In this document: piece after piece, positions 19,358 through 27,271 of the stretch
How the letters are laid out: each line of letters starts with the position of its first letter
Position numbering within the stretch: the stretch's first letter is position 1
Origin: Methylopila jiangsuensis
GTDB lineage: Bacteria > Pseudomonadota > Alphaproteobacteria > Rhizobiales > Methylopilaceae
Direction of reading: 5' to 3'
Assembly (NCBI RefSeq): GCF_027922305.1
Contig: NZ_BSFK01000013.1
Location: 1-64,000 of the forward strand
Length of the DNA stretch: 64,000 nucleotides
Notes under the pieces: generated by a model
What the model was told of the DNA's origin: nothing
What the model saw: the letters and a program-made list of their open reading frames with translations, nothing else
Database searches by the model: none
Translations under genes and position numbers: made by a program

Positions 19358-20320
19358 TCAAAGGTCCAGAACCAGCTCGCGGCCCTTGAGGCGCGAGACG
19401 CAGAGCATGATCTTGGCGCCGGACGCCCGGTCGGCCTCGGTGAGGTAATGGTCGTTGTGGACGAGTTCGCCGTCCGCCTCGATCACCGCCGCCTCGCACT
19501 GGCCGCAGGCGCCGCCGCGGCACAGGAACGGCGCGTCGACTCCGGCCTGCTCCAGCGCCTCCAGCAGGCTCTGGTCGCCGCGGACCTCGCAGGCGATGCC
19601 GGCCTTCGCGAGCCGCACCGAGAACGGCTCGCCGGTCGGCGGCGCCTGGAAGCGCTCGGAATGAAGGTTCTCCTCGGGCCACCCGGCCTCGCGCCCGCCT
19701 TCGAGGATCGCCTCGATCATGCCCGCCGGGCCGCAGACATAGAGATGCGCGCCGAGCGGCTGGTTGGGCAGGATGGCGTCCACCGCGAGCGTTTCCTGGA
19801 AATCGTCGCGGTAGAGCTTGAGCTTGTCGCCGTGGCGGGCGCGCAGTTCGTCCACGAAGGCGCCGCTCGACGTGTTGCGCATGGCGTAATGGATTTCGTA
19901 GGACGCGTCGGTGCGCCTCAGCTCTTCCGCCATGGCGAAGATCGGCGTGATGCCGATGCCGCCGGCGATCAGCAGGTGCTTGCGCCCGGCGTGGACCAGC
20001 GGGAACAGGTTCACCGGCATGGTGATCTTCAGCTCGGTTCCGACCGTGACCTGCTCGTGCATGAAGGCCGAGCCGCCCCGGGACTGGGGCGTGCGCAGCA
20101 CGCCGATGCGGTAGCTGGAGCCGTCCTCGGCCCGGTCGATCAGCGAATAGGCGTTGCGGATGGTGCGGTCCGCCGCCGGCATCAGCACCACCACATGGGC
20201 GCCGGAGGAGAACGGCGGCAGCGGCTCGCCCGAGACGGGCGCGAACCGGAACCGTTTCACAGTCGCGGTCGCCTGCTCGATCTCGACCACGCGCACGGGA
20301 ATCTCGATGCCGCCGCTCAT
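19358..20320 (-). CDS. dmmB: Dimethylamine monooxygenase, ferredoxin-reductase subunit (PDR/VanB family)
   Basis: This 320-residue flavin/iron-sulfur reductase passes NAD(P)H electrons to the heme subunit. It has a flavin-binding barrel (NAYSLIDRAED), an NAD(P)-binding domain (LIAGGIGITPIFAMAEEL, YVCGPAGMIEAIL) and a C-terminal plant-type [2Fe-2S] domain with FLCRGGACGQCEAAV and a distal MLCVSR cysteine. This is the layout of phthalate dioxygenase reductase/VanB proteins. It overlaps the dmmC stop by four bases and precedes dmmA by 62 bases. Confidence 0.87.
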   Translation of the reverse strand: MSGGIEIPVRVVEIEQATATVKRFRFAPVSGEPLPPFSSGAHVVVLMPAADRTIRNAYSLIDRAEDGSSYRIGVLRTPQSRGGSAFMHEQVTVGTELKITMPVNLFPLVHAGRKHLLIAGGIGITPIFAMAEELRRTDASYEIHYAMRNTSSGAFVDELRARHGDKLKLYRDDFQETLAVDAILPNQPLGAHLYVCGPAGMIEAILEGGREAGWPEENLHSERFQAPPTGEPFSVRLAKAGIACEVRGDQSLLEALEQAGVDAPFLCRGGACGQCEAAVIEADGELVHNDHYLTEADRASGAKIMLCVSRLKGRELVLDL

Positions 20321-20928
20321 CGGAACAGCTCCTCAGCCGGGGGAATCTCGCCTGGAACCTCGGCGTCCACGCAGACGCCCTGGAAGGCTCCAAGACGGCG
20401 CGAATAGTGGTCGCGCACGAACAGGTTGAGCCCGCAATGCGAGCAGACGAAGGGGGAGGCGGTGACGTTCTCGGTCATGCCCTTGCAGTGGACGCACTGG
20501 ACGCGCCGGGCGAGCGAGCCGCGGTGCTCGGTGCGCACCGACTGCGGATCGACGCCGTGGGCCTGGGCGAGGGCGACCACCTTGCCGATGAAGCCTTCGG
20601 TTCCGGCCACGTAGATGCGCGTGCCCATGGTGGCGGTCTGGAGGATGACCTCCAGCCGGTTCAGCAGGGTGGGCTGCGTCGGCAGCGGGTGGAAGCCGTC
20701 GGGGCGGAGCGCGGCGAGTTTGGCGCCATGCTCCTGTCCCGCCGAGCCGCCGGGCGCGTAGAGCAGGGTGGCGCGGGCGAGCGCCGCGTCCTCGCCCGCG
20801 AGCATGTCCAGCACGGCGAGCGCGCCTTCGCCTTCCGCCGCGACGAGGTGGCGCTTCGCCCTCCCGTCCAGCCTCAGGCCCTCGTAGATCGGTCTGCTCT
20901 TGATGGTCGCGGCCAACATCTCAGGCAA
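20317..20928 (-). CDS. dmmC: Dimethylamine monooxygenase, small zinc-ribbon subunit
   Basis: A 203-residue protein matching the DmmC-type subunit of the complex. The first 140 residues look like a degenerate nucleotide-binding reductase domain (ATLLYAPGG, RIYVAGTEGFIGKVV). The end carries a zinc ribbon with Cys145/Cys148 (CVHC) and Cys162/Cys165 (CSHC). Its ATGA overlap with dmmB shows coupled translation. In the known complex the role of this subunit is structural or regulatory rather than catalytic. It is the first of the four dmm genes in transcription order (C-B-A-D). Confidence 0.78.
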   Translation of the reverse strand: MPEMLAATIKSRPIYEGLRLDGRAKRHLVAAEGEGALAVLDMLAGEDAALARATLLYAPGGSAGQEHGAKLAALRPDGFHPLPTQPTLLNRLEVILQTATMGTRIYVAGTEGFIGKVVALAQAHGVDPQSVRTEHRGSLARRVQCVHCKGMTENVTASPFVCSHCGLNLFVRDHYSRRLGAFQGVCVDAEVPGEIPPAEELFR

Positions 20929-20951
20929 GGTCTCCGGCTGCTTCAGGTCGT

Positions 20952-20984
20952 GCCCTGGCGCGGAGGCAAGCTCCGCGCCAGGGC
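20952..20984 (-). other. 14-bp intra-operon hairpin before dmmC
   Basis: A perfect 14-bp stem (GCCCTGGCGCGGAG) with a 5-base loop lies between the permease gene stop and dmmC. There is no T-run, so it more likely sets message stability or partial termination than full stop. It could uncouple the permease from the enzyme genes. Confidence 0.55.
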
Positions 20985-20992
20985 GATCGTCG

Positions 20993-22615
20993 TCAGAAGT
21001 GGAAGATGGCGTTGGCGATCAGCACCGTGGCGACGCCGGCGGCGAGCGTGAGGTAGGGCAGCATGCCCGCCTTGCGGTCGGCCTTCAGCGCGCCGGTTCC
21101 GCCCACCTTCAGATCTTCGAGCATCTGGGCCGGGAAGTGGCCCTTGTCCTGCACGTAGTGGCGGTAGAAGAACACCGGGATGATCAGGGCCGCGGTGATG
21201 AGGCCCGCCCACAGCGCCATCGGGTTCCAGACCTTCGCGCCGGCGCCCATGAACACCGCGTTGACGAAGGCGAACACGCCGCCGAGCGCGATGATGAAGG
21301 TGGGCGCCCGGAAGGGCCGCTCGATGTGGCCGTTGTCGATGCGGTGGATCCAGCCCGAGTTCAGGTTCAGGAAGTTGAAGATGATGTAGCCGCAGTTCGA
21401 CACCGCCAGGATGAAGAAGAACGACGTGGCGTCGGCGCAGGCGATTGCGAGCAGCACCAGGTTGACGCCGAGGTCGGTCCACATGGCGGCGGTGGGCGCG
21501 CCGTGGTCGTTCACATGGCTGAGGTAGCGCGGCAGCCAGCCGTCCACCGAGCCCTGGTAGAGGGTGCGCGACGAGCCGGCCATGGCCGTCATCAGGCACA
21601 GCATCAGCGCGAGGATCATGAGCATGACCAGCGCGTTCTCGACGATGGGGCCGCCGCCGACCATGTGGGCGAGCGCCGCCGCCACGCCCGAGCCGTCCAC
21701 GATCGGGGTCTCGAGCATGCCGGTGAGGCCGAGCTCGCTCTGGAAGGTGAAGGGCACGATCACGAAGATCGCGGTGCAGAGCAGGCCCGAATAGAAGATC
21801 GCCTTGAAGGTGTCGGTCTTCGGGTTCTTGAACTCGCGCGTGTAGCAGATCGCGGTCTCGAAGCCGTAGGTCGACCAGGCGGCGATGAACATGCCGCCGA
21901 GCACCAGCGTCCAGCCCGGGATGTTCCAGGCGCCGGGCTCCGGCTTGTAGGCTTCGGCCAGCGGCACGAAGGGCGAGAAGTTCGACCAGTTCACGCCGTG
22001 CTGCAGCAGCGGCGCGACGCCGACGATGGCGAGCGGGATGATGACCAGCAGGCCGATGTACTTCTGCACCCGCGCGGTGGAGAGGATGCCGCGATGCTGG
22101 ACCGCGAAGGTGCCGAGCATCAGCGCCGCGCCGATGAAGAAGGCGGAGTTCAGCGAGAACGACACCGGGCCAAGCGTGCCGGAGGCGAGCGTCCAGGTGC
22201 GCAGGACGGAGGTCGTGTCCGGCGCGATGGCGTTCAGGATTTAGGCCGCCGCGATGGAGCAGCCGAGCGACAGCACCGGCGTCCAGGCGAACCAGTTGCA
22301 CCACACCGACAGCGGCGCGATCGGCTTGGCGTAGCGCACCCAGGCCGCCGCGCCGTAGATGGAGGCGCCGCCGGACTTGTTCGGGAACAGGCCGGCGATC
22401 TCGGCGTAGACGAAGGACTGGAGCAGGCCCATCAGCATGGAGGCCGTCCAGATGGCGAAGGCGGGCGTGCCGGTGGTGCCGGCGATGCCGCCGATGGAGA
22501 ACAGGACCAGCGGCGGCACGCCGCTCGCGACCCAGAAGGCGCCGGTCCAGGAAATGCTGCGATGAAGCTGCTGGCCGCTGTCCGCGGCCGCGCCTCCCGT
22601 GGCTGCTATGCTCAT
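20993..22615 (-). pseudogene. APC-family permease interrupted by an in-frame TAA
   Basis: Two open segments in the same frame (22615-22244 and 22240-20993) together encode a complete permease of about 540 residues in the amino acid-polyamine-organocation family. The first has GVPPLVLFSIGGIAG and FVYAEIAGLFPNKSGGASIYGAA; the second continues with SLNSAFFIGAALMLG and TYGFETAICYTREFKNPKTD. They are separated only by a TAA at codon 125 (minus strand, 22243-22241), inside LGCSIAAA-stop-ILNAIAPDTT, where one base change from a TAC/TAT tyrosine would suffice. Neither half would make a working transporter alone. By position it is probably a methylated-amine importer. It is either a real nonsense mutation or a base-call error. 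Confidence 0.85.
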
Positions 22616-22803
22616 GCTCGTCCCCGTTTCATCACCCACGGGCGCGCGCGCGTCCCGGCGTTTCCTCGTCACGCCGGTTTGCGGACCGCCCCGGCGGCTG
22701 CTCTTTTTTCAACTGCTTTTCAGGTCCGTCCGCCTTTGGCCGGCGTGTTTGGCCGCCGTTCCGAAGACGCTCCGCCGGGCGTCTCCGTCCGGCCTGCGCC
22801 ACG

Positions 22804-22832
22804 GATCATGCAGGCTTTAACGTCGATGTCAA
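22804..22832 (-). promoter_or_regulatory. Candidate sigma-70-like promoter for the permease-dmm operon
   Basis: Minus-strand TTGACA at 22832-22827 and ATGATC at 22809-22804 are 17 bases apart. The -35 is perfect, the -10 weak. It would give a leader of about 180 bases before the permease start. Confidence 0.4.
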
Positions 22833-22835
22833 AAG

Positions 22836-22854
22836 TTTTTCCCGTGAGGAAAAA
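22836..22854. promoter_or_regulatory. Palindrome just upstream of the dmm-operon -35
   Basis: TTTTTCC and GGAAAAA arms flank CGTGA, directly beside the TTGACA at 22827-22832. The AT-rich arms stand out in GC-rich DNA. It may be an operator for a regulator or the end signal of the upstream gene at 22887. Confidence 0.4.
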
Positions 22855-22886
22855 GTAGGCGCCATCTGCGGCGGGACGTCGCGGCG

Positions 22887-23150
22887 TCACCGCCGGAGCG
22901 CGTCCCGGCGGTCCAGCGCCGCGGCGCGGTACGCGTCGGGCAGGGACAGCGCCCAGACGAAGGCGCCGGCGGCGTGCCGGCCCAGAAAGGAGGCGTCTTC
23001 GGGCGCGATCCTGGTGGATAGCCAGCCGAGCAGCAGCGTGAAGAAGGCGAAGCCGAGGCCCCGCCCGGCGCGGCCGATGAGGACATGGCCGGCCCCCGGC
23101 GCGAGCGCCGCGGCCAGCAGGACGAGGCGGGGGTCAGGCGGCCTGCGCAT
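22887..23150 (-). CDS. Small hydrophobic protein, 87 residues
   Basis: The product has two hydrophobic stretches (LVLLAAALAPGAGHVLIG, LGFAFFTLLLGWLS) and a basic tail. The GAGH-LIGRAGRGLGFAFF pattern resembles short membrane proteins of TM2/DUF-type 'GxGxxYxGxxxxG' families, but I cannot name it. Its start overlaps the end of the preceding gene by 17 bases, so the two are probably co-translated. Placement between two amine-type permeases suggests a membrane-associated accessory role. Confidence 0.6.
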   Translation of the reverse strand: MRRPPDPRLVLLAAALAPGAGHVLIGRAGRGLGFAFFTLLLGWLSTRIAPEDASFLGRHAAGAFVWALSLPDAYRAAALDRRDALRR

Positions 23151-23832
23151 GGTCGCCTCCGGCGCTGGCGGCGCGGATGGCGCCGGCGACGCCGAGAGCC
23201 CTGTCGAGCAACGCTTCGATTTCGCCGGCCGGCAGGCGCTCCATGTCGAACCGCAGGTCCCGGAACAGCAGATAGGCCCCCCGCCGCCCCTGCGCCGCCT
23301 GCCAGACGAGGCGGACGCCGCTCGGCCCCGCGAGCAGAGCCTTGCAGCGGGGTTCGGCCAGCGTCGGGGCCAGCGCCTCGGCGATGCGGGGCAGGGCGCT
23401 CTCCGCTTCGGGCTCGCCCCGGAGCGCGGTGTCCTGCGGCCAGTCCGGCGGCGGCGCGAAGGCGCGGGGCAGGCCGCCGCCGGCGGCGAAGAACTCCGCC
23501 CCGGTCGGACGGCGCAGGGCCTCGAAGGCGGCGTCGAGGCCGGCGTCGGCCTTGAGCGTCACGACGATCCAGAGCTGGGGCAGGCGGCGAAAGGCGAGCG
23601 CCTCGGCGATCGGCGTCAGCGCCGCCTCGTGGCTGCGCCAGCGCCCGCGCAAGACGCCGTAGCCGCTCGGGGTCGGCGCGATGCGCCCGCCCTCCAGCAG
23701 CGCCACGCCTTCGGCCAGGAACGCGTGCTGAAGGGCCGCCCGGCGCTGGGCGGCCCTCAGCAGCAGGATCGCGCCGCCGGCGGCCGTCAGGCCGCAGGCG
23801 GCGACGAGCAGGAGCGCGGCCATGGGCGCCAT
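23134..23832 (-). CDS. Unrecognised membrane-anchored protein, 232 residues
   Basis: It has one N-terminal hydrophobic segment (MAALLLVAACGLTAAGGAILLLRA) followed by a soluble domain with no motif I recognise. The soluble part contains GYGVLRGRWRSHEAALTPI, LWIVVTLKADAGLDAAFEALRRP and FRDLRFDMERLPAG. It follows the permease gene by 12 bases and overlaps the next small gene. ATG at 23823 is an alternative start with a better-placed GGGGA. The operon position suggests it serves the adjacent transporters. Confidence 0.65.
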   Translation of the reverse strand: MAPMAALLLVAACGLTAAGGAILLLRAAQRRAALQHAFLAEGVALLEGGRIAPTPSGYGVLRGRWRSHEAALTPIAEALAFRRLPQLWIVVTLKADAGLDAAFEALRRPTGAEFFAAGGGLPRAFAPPPDWPQDTALRGEPEAESALPRIAEALAPTLAEPRCKALLAGPSGVRLVWQAAQGRRGAYLLFRDLRFDMERLPAGEIEALLDRALGVAGAIRAASAGGDHAQAA

Positions 23833-23844
23833 CCCCCGCGGCGC

Positions 23845-25272
23845 TCAGTAGCCGTTGGGCTTCGGCCAGCGCATGGTGAACTGGTCGCCGCGCCGGACGT
23901 ATTTGTAGCGGTGCAGGGCGAACCACAGCGACGCCACGATGAAGAAGGCCATCATCGCCAGCAGCTGCGAGCCATAGCCGAGGAACACCGCCACATAGGT
24001 CACCGCGCACAGCGCCAGCAGCAGGATCGCCGGCAGGGGATGCAGCGGGTGCACATAGCCGCGGTCGATGGTCCCGAGCGGCCATTTGCGGCGGAAGATC
24101 ACCACGCTCAGCGCCATCAGCGTGTAGCCGAGCAGGCCGGACAGGATCGACAGCGTGATGGTCTGGTCCAGCGGGGTCGACACCGCGAACAGGATGGCGA
24201 TCGGCACGAAGAACACGATGGAGCGGAACGGCGTGTGATAGCGGGGATGCACCGCGCCGAACCACACCGGCATGTAGCGGTCGCGGCCCATGGCGAACCA
24301 AGCGCGGGAGGCGTCGTTGATGCAGCCGTTGGCGGAGGCGATGGTGGCGAACAGCGTGCCGAAGAACAGGAACACCTCCAGCGGCGCGCTGCCGGTGAGC
24401 CGGGCCGCGTCGTAGAGCGGCGTGACCGCCTGTCCGAGATACTCCCACGGCATCAGGCCCGTGCCCACGTACCAGGTGATGGTGGCGGCGATCAGCAGCG
24501 TCATCACGCCGGTCAGGGTGCCGAGCGGCAGGGCGCGGGCGGGCGAGCGCACCTCCTCCGCCGCCTGGGTGGTGCCCTCGATGCCGAGGTAGAACCACAG
24601 GCCGAAATGCATGGCGGCGAGAATGCCGAGCCCGCCGTAGGGCAGGCCGGTGAGCAGGTCGCCGTGCTTCAGCGTTTCGCCCGGCGCCCAGGGGCGCACA
24701 TAGAGGAACAGCGTCACGATCGCCGCGAAGGCGATGGCGGTGATGACGAGGTTCAGCGTCAGCGTGGCCAGCACGCCCCGGTAGTTGAGCCAGGCCAGGA
24801 ACACGATCGTCAGCACCATGAAGGCGCGTTTGTCCACCTCGCCCACGAGCCCCATGTTGTGGGTGAAGGCCTCGATCAGGTCGCCGGTGACGATGGCGTT
24901 CGACACCTCCAGCATGGTGTAGGCCATGACGAGGTAGAGCCCGACGTTGAAGGCGGCGAGCGGACCGATGATGTGCTTGGCCTGGGCGTACTGCCCGCCG
25001 GCGGCGGCGACGGTGGAGGTGATCTCGGAATCGATCATCGCCACGCAGGTGTAGAGGATGCCGGCGAGCCAGCAGGCGGTGAGGGCCGCGATGGCGCCGC
25101 CCTTTCCGACCGCGAAGTTCCAGCCCATGAACTCGCCCACCAGCACGATGCCGACGCCCAGCCCCCAGACATGGGCGGGGCCGAGCACGCGCTTCAGGGC
25201 GACGCGGCGGGCGACGGGTTCGGCCGCGGGGGCGGCGACGCCGGCGAGGTTCTGCGGGGTGATGTCGGTCAT
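23845..25272 (-). CDS. APC-family amino acid/amine permease
   Basis: A 475-residue permease with about 12 membrane helices and the APC consensus GVGIVLVGEFMGWNFAVGKGG near the N-terminus and EITSTVAAAGGQYAQAKHIIGPLAAF after it. It resembles ethanolamine permease-type APC proteins. Within a dimethylamine-oxidation region, a methylated amine or ethanolamine-like solute is a reasonable guess, but specificity cannot be read from sequence. ATG at 25272 overlaps the stop of the 56-residue gene (TGATG). This copy is intact, unlike the broken permease next to dmmC. Confidence 0.85.
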   Translation of the reverse strand: MTDITPQNLAGVAAPAAEPVARRVALKRVLGPAHVWGLGVGIVLVGEFMGWNFAVGKGGAIAALTACWLAGILYTCVAMIDSEITSTVAAAGGQYAQAKHIIGPLAAFNVGLYLVMAYTMLEVSNAIVTGDLIEAFTHNMGLVGEVDKRAFMVLTIVFLAWLNYRGVLATLTLNLVITAIAFAAIVTLFLYVRPWAPGETLKHGDLLTGLPYGGLGILAAMHFGLWFYLGIEGTTQAAEEVRSPARALPLGTLTGVMTLLIAATITWYVGTGLMPWEYLGQAVTPLYDAARLTGSAPLEVFLFFGTLFATIASANGCINDASRAWFAMGRDRYMPVWFGAVHPRYHTPFRSIVFFVPIAILFAVSTPLDQTITLSILSGLLGYTLMALSVVIFRRKWPLGTIDRGYVHPLHPLPAILLLALCAVTYVAVFLGYGSQLLAMMAFFIVASLWFALHRYKYVRRGDQFTMRWPKPNGY

Positions 25273-25442
25273 CACTGCCTCGCCGCGGTCTCGCCGGTCT
25301 CGGCGTCGATGATGTCGCCTTCGGCGGAGGAGGTCAGGTAGTCCTCGCTGTAGGACCGGTTGGTCCGCACGAGGTCGATCAGCATCCAGAGCGCGAGCGC
25401 GGCCGAGACCGCCCATGCGCCAAGGTTCAGAAACGCGATCAT
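25272..25442 (-). CDS. 56-residue single-pass membrane protein
   Basis: The product starts MIAFLNLGAWAVSAALALWM (one hydrophobic helix) and continues with a polar tail rich in Ser/Asp/Glu (LVRTNRSYSEDYL, GDIIDAETGE). It is supported by the TGATG junction with the permease start, by same-strand position in a tight array of membrane genes, and by sensible composition. It may be a small subunit of the APC transporter. No family recognised. Confidence 0.65.
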   Translation of the reverse strand: MIAFLNLGAWAVSAALALWMLIDLVRTNRSYSEDYLTSSAEGDIIDAETGETAARQ

Positions 25443-25503
25443 GGCGCATGTCCTCGAAGGGCTGCGGGTTATGGGATCAGGGCGGGCGGGCCCGGCCTCG
25501 CCT

Positions 25504-25905
25504 CTAGCGGCGGCGCGGCGGTCGATCGTCGCCGAAGCGTTCGGCGATCACGTCGCGGTACTCCCTGTCCGACCAGCGCAGCATCACGACGAAGTAGCCG
25601 ACGATGACGAGGGCGGTGAGCGCCAGCGCGCCCCAGGAGAAGCTGTAGTCGAAGCGGGAGCCGATGATCTCCGCGGCCTTGGCGGGGTCGAAGCCGAGCT
25701 TCTCCCACTGCGCCGCCATCACCGCGTTCTGGCCGAGCGACTCCCAGGTGGGCGCGGCCTGCACGGCCTTGGTGACGCCGGCGCCCGACAGCTTCAGCAG
25801 CAGCGGCAGGTAGAGCGTGACCACCACCATCGCCAGCACGAGCAGGGCGTCGACGATCTGTCCCGTCAGGGACTGCGCCGGCGGTTCGTAGGGCGGGCGG
25901 CTCAT
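25504..25905 (-). CDS. Small membrane protein with two helices, 133 residues
   Basis: Helices are at about residues 15-42 (IVDALLVLAMVVVTLYLPLLLKL) and 92-108 (ALALTALVIVGYFVVML). Between them lies a conserved-looking segment (APTWESLGQNAVMAAQWEKLG) probably on the outer side. The C-terminus is charged (WSDREYRDVIAERFGDD). It overlaps the 97-residue gene by four bases. The family is not recognised; co-location suggests a multi-component transporter. Confidence 0.7.
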   Translation of the reverse strand: MSRPPYEPPAQSLTGQIVDALLVLAMVVVTLYLPLLLKLSGAGVTKAVQAAPTWESLGQNAVMAAQWEKLGFDPAKAAEIIGSRFDYSFSWGALALTALVIVGYFVVMLRWSDREYRDVIAERFGDDRPPRRR

Positions 25906-26195
25906 GGCGCCCTCCGCTCAGCCGCGAGCTGGTCGAGGTAATAGATGTCGGTGCCGTAGATCGCCGCCTTGTCGTCGCGGTAATGGCGCAGCAGCGCCGC
26001 CACGGCCGCCGCGTTCAGCAGCAGCACCACGAGGCCGAGCAGCGCCATCAGCCACTGGACGCCCACGGCGGCGAAGGCCGGGGCCATCATCCAGTAGGTG
26101 AAGGCGTAGATCGCCCAGACGGACGCGACCGCGAGAAGCGCGCAGCCGCAATCCTTCTGGAACATGCTGTGTACGCGGGGATCCTGTTCCGCCAT
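25902..26195 (-). CDS. Small membrane protein, 97 residues, first gene of the amine cluster
   Basis: This hydrophobic protein has two helices (CALLAVASVWAIYAFTYWMM and WLMALLGLVVLLLNAAAVAALL) and a cytoplasmic tail ending in KAAIYGTDIYYLDQLAAE. An AGGAG stands 7-8 bases before the ATG. It is the first gene after the promoter at 26252-26280 and overlaps the next gene by four bases. No family recognised. Confidence 0.7.
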   Translation of the reverse strand: MAEQDPRVHSMFQKDCGCALLAVASVWAIYAFTYWMMAPAFAAVGVQWLMALLGLVVLLLNAAAVAALLRHYRDDKAAIYGTDIYYLDQLAAERRAP

Positions 26196-26251
26196 GCCGA
26201 TCTCCTCCCCCTTCGCGGTTTCTTGCGAAGATATTTTTAGTATTGGAAGGA

Positions 26252-26280
26252 AATCTGAATGCCTAAATTTGGATCGTCAA
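26252..26280 (-). promoter_or_regulatory. Candidate promoter of the amine-transport cluster
   Basis: Minus-strand TTGACG (26280-26275), a 17-base spacer and CAGATT (26257-26252) lie in an AT-rich island about 50 bases upstream of the first small membrane protein. Confidence 0.4.
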
Positions 26281-26418
26281 TCGCCTAGTTCTTGTGCGTC
26301 GCGTCAATTCGACGGAGCGGTGCGACATTCTGCCATAGGTTGCGGGCCAGGAGAGGGGCCAATGCGACGAAAGTGTCGAACCCCACGGAACGTTGGCGAA
26401 ACAGGAAACCCGGAACCC

Positions 26419-26473
26419 CGTCATGCCCAAGCCTGGTCATGGCGCATCCGCGATCTGAAGACTCGAGGCTCCC
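26419..26473 (+). repeat. Dispersed intergenic repeat, copy C
   Basis: It begins CGTCATGCCCAAGCCTGGTC and ends near ACTCGAGG, sharing the head and the CTCGAG-like tail with copies A, B and D. It sits between the end of the ABC permease gene and the amine cluster promoter. Confidence 0.45.
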
Positions 26474-26482
26474 GCCGCCGCC

Positions 26483-27271
26483 TCACCGCCCCGGCGCGAA
26501 GCGGCTGTGGGCGGCGCGGGCGGCGGCGTCGAGCAGGAAGCCGATCACGCCGATCACGACCACCGTCGCCATCAGTTCCGGGTAGGCGAGCCGGTCGCGG
26601 GTGTCGAGGATGAAGTAGCCGAGGCCGGCGGAGACGCCCAGCATCTCGCACGGCACCAGCACGATCCACGACACGCCGATGGCGAGGCGCAGGCCCGTCA
26701 GCACATGGGCGGCGACGCCGGGCAGGATCACCCGGCGCAGGGTCTCGAACCGCGTGGCGGCGAGGCTCTCCGCCAGCAGCAGCCAGCGCCGGTCGAGCTG
26801 GCGCACGCCGGCCGCGGTGTTGAGCAGGATCGGCCACACGGCGGCGAAGAACAGCAGGAAATGGATCGGCGCGTCGCCTACGCCGAAGGCCATCACCGCG
26901 ATCGGCATGAAGGACAGCGGCGAGATCATGCGCAGGAACTGGAACGCCGGCGTGGTCGCGGCCTCGAGCTTCGGGCTCGCGCCGATGGCGAGGCCGAGCG
27001 GCACGCCCACCGCGAGCGCCGCGATCAGCCCGATCGCGATCCGCCTGAGGCTGGTCCACACATGCAGCGGCAGGTCGCGGCCCTGAACCAGCTCGGCGAG
27101 GCTTGCGAAGGTGGGGCCCGGCGCGAACAGGCGCGCAAAGGAGCCCGGCGCCGGGACGACATCGGTCGCGACCCACCACAGCGCCACCAGCGCGCCAAGC
27201 CCCGCGAGGCCCAGCGCCGCGTGGCCCGCGGCGCGTCCGCGCGCCCCGGAGACGGACGGCCCGGGACTCAC
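26483..27271 (-). CDS. ABC transporter permease (nitrate/sulfonate/taurine type)
   Basis: A 262-residue inner-membrane permease of the SsuC/TauC/NrtB family (BPD_transp_1). It shows LHVWTSLRRIAIGLIAALAVGVPLGLAIG, the ATPase-docking EAA-type loop AESLAATRFETLRRVILPGVAAHVLTGLRLAIGVSW, and a terminal helix. The start is GTG at 27271, overlapping the TGA of the binding-protein gene (GTGA), which signals translational coupling. It is the last gene of the minus-strand operon that begins near the Rrf2 regulator. Confidence 0.88.
   Translation of the reverse strand: MSPGPSVSGARGRAAGHAALGLAGLGALVALWWVATDVVPAPGSFARLFAPGPTFASLAELVQGRDLPLHVWTSLRRIAIGLIAALAVGVPLGLAIGASPKLEAATTPAFQFLRMISPLSFMPIAVMAFGVGDAPIHFLLFFAAVWPILLNTAAGVRQLDRRWLLLAESLAATRFETLRRVILPGVAAHVLTGLRLAIGVSWIVLVPCEMLGVSAGLGYFILDTRDRLAYPELMATVVVIGVIGFLLDAAARAAHSRFAPGR

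Noticed and set aside
20952-20984. Hairpin before dmmC considered as a riboswitch
   Set aside because: It is a simple stem-loop without conserved aptamer features or alternative pairing; treated as an intra-operon hairpin.
20900-22858. 652-codon plus-strand frame opposite the broken permease, considered as a reason to doubt the permease
   Set aside because: Composition is shadow-like, and the minus-strand halves match one APC permease on both sides of the stop.
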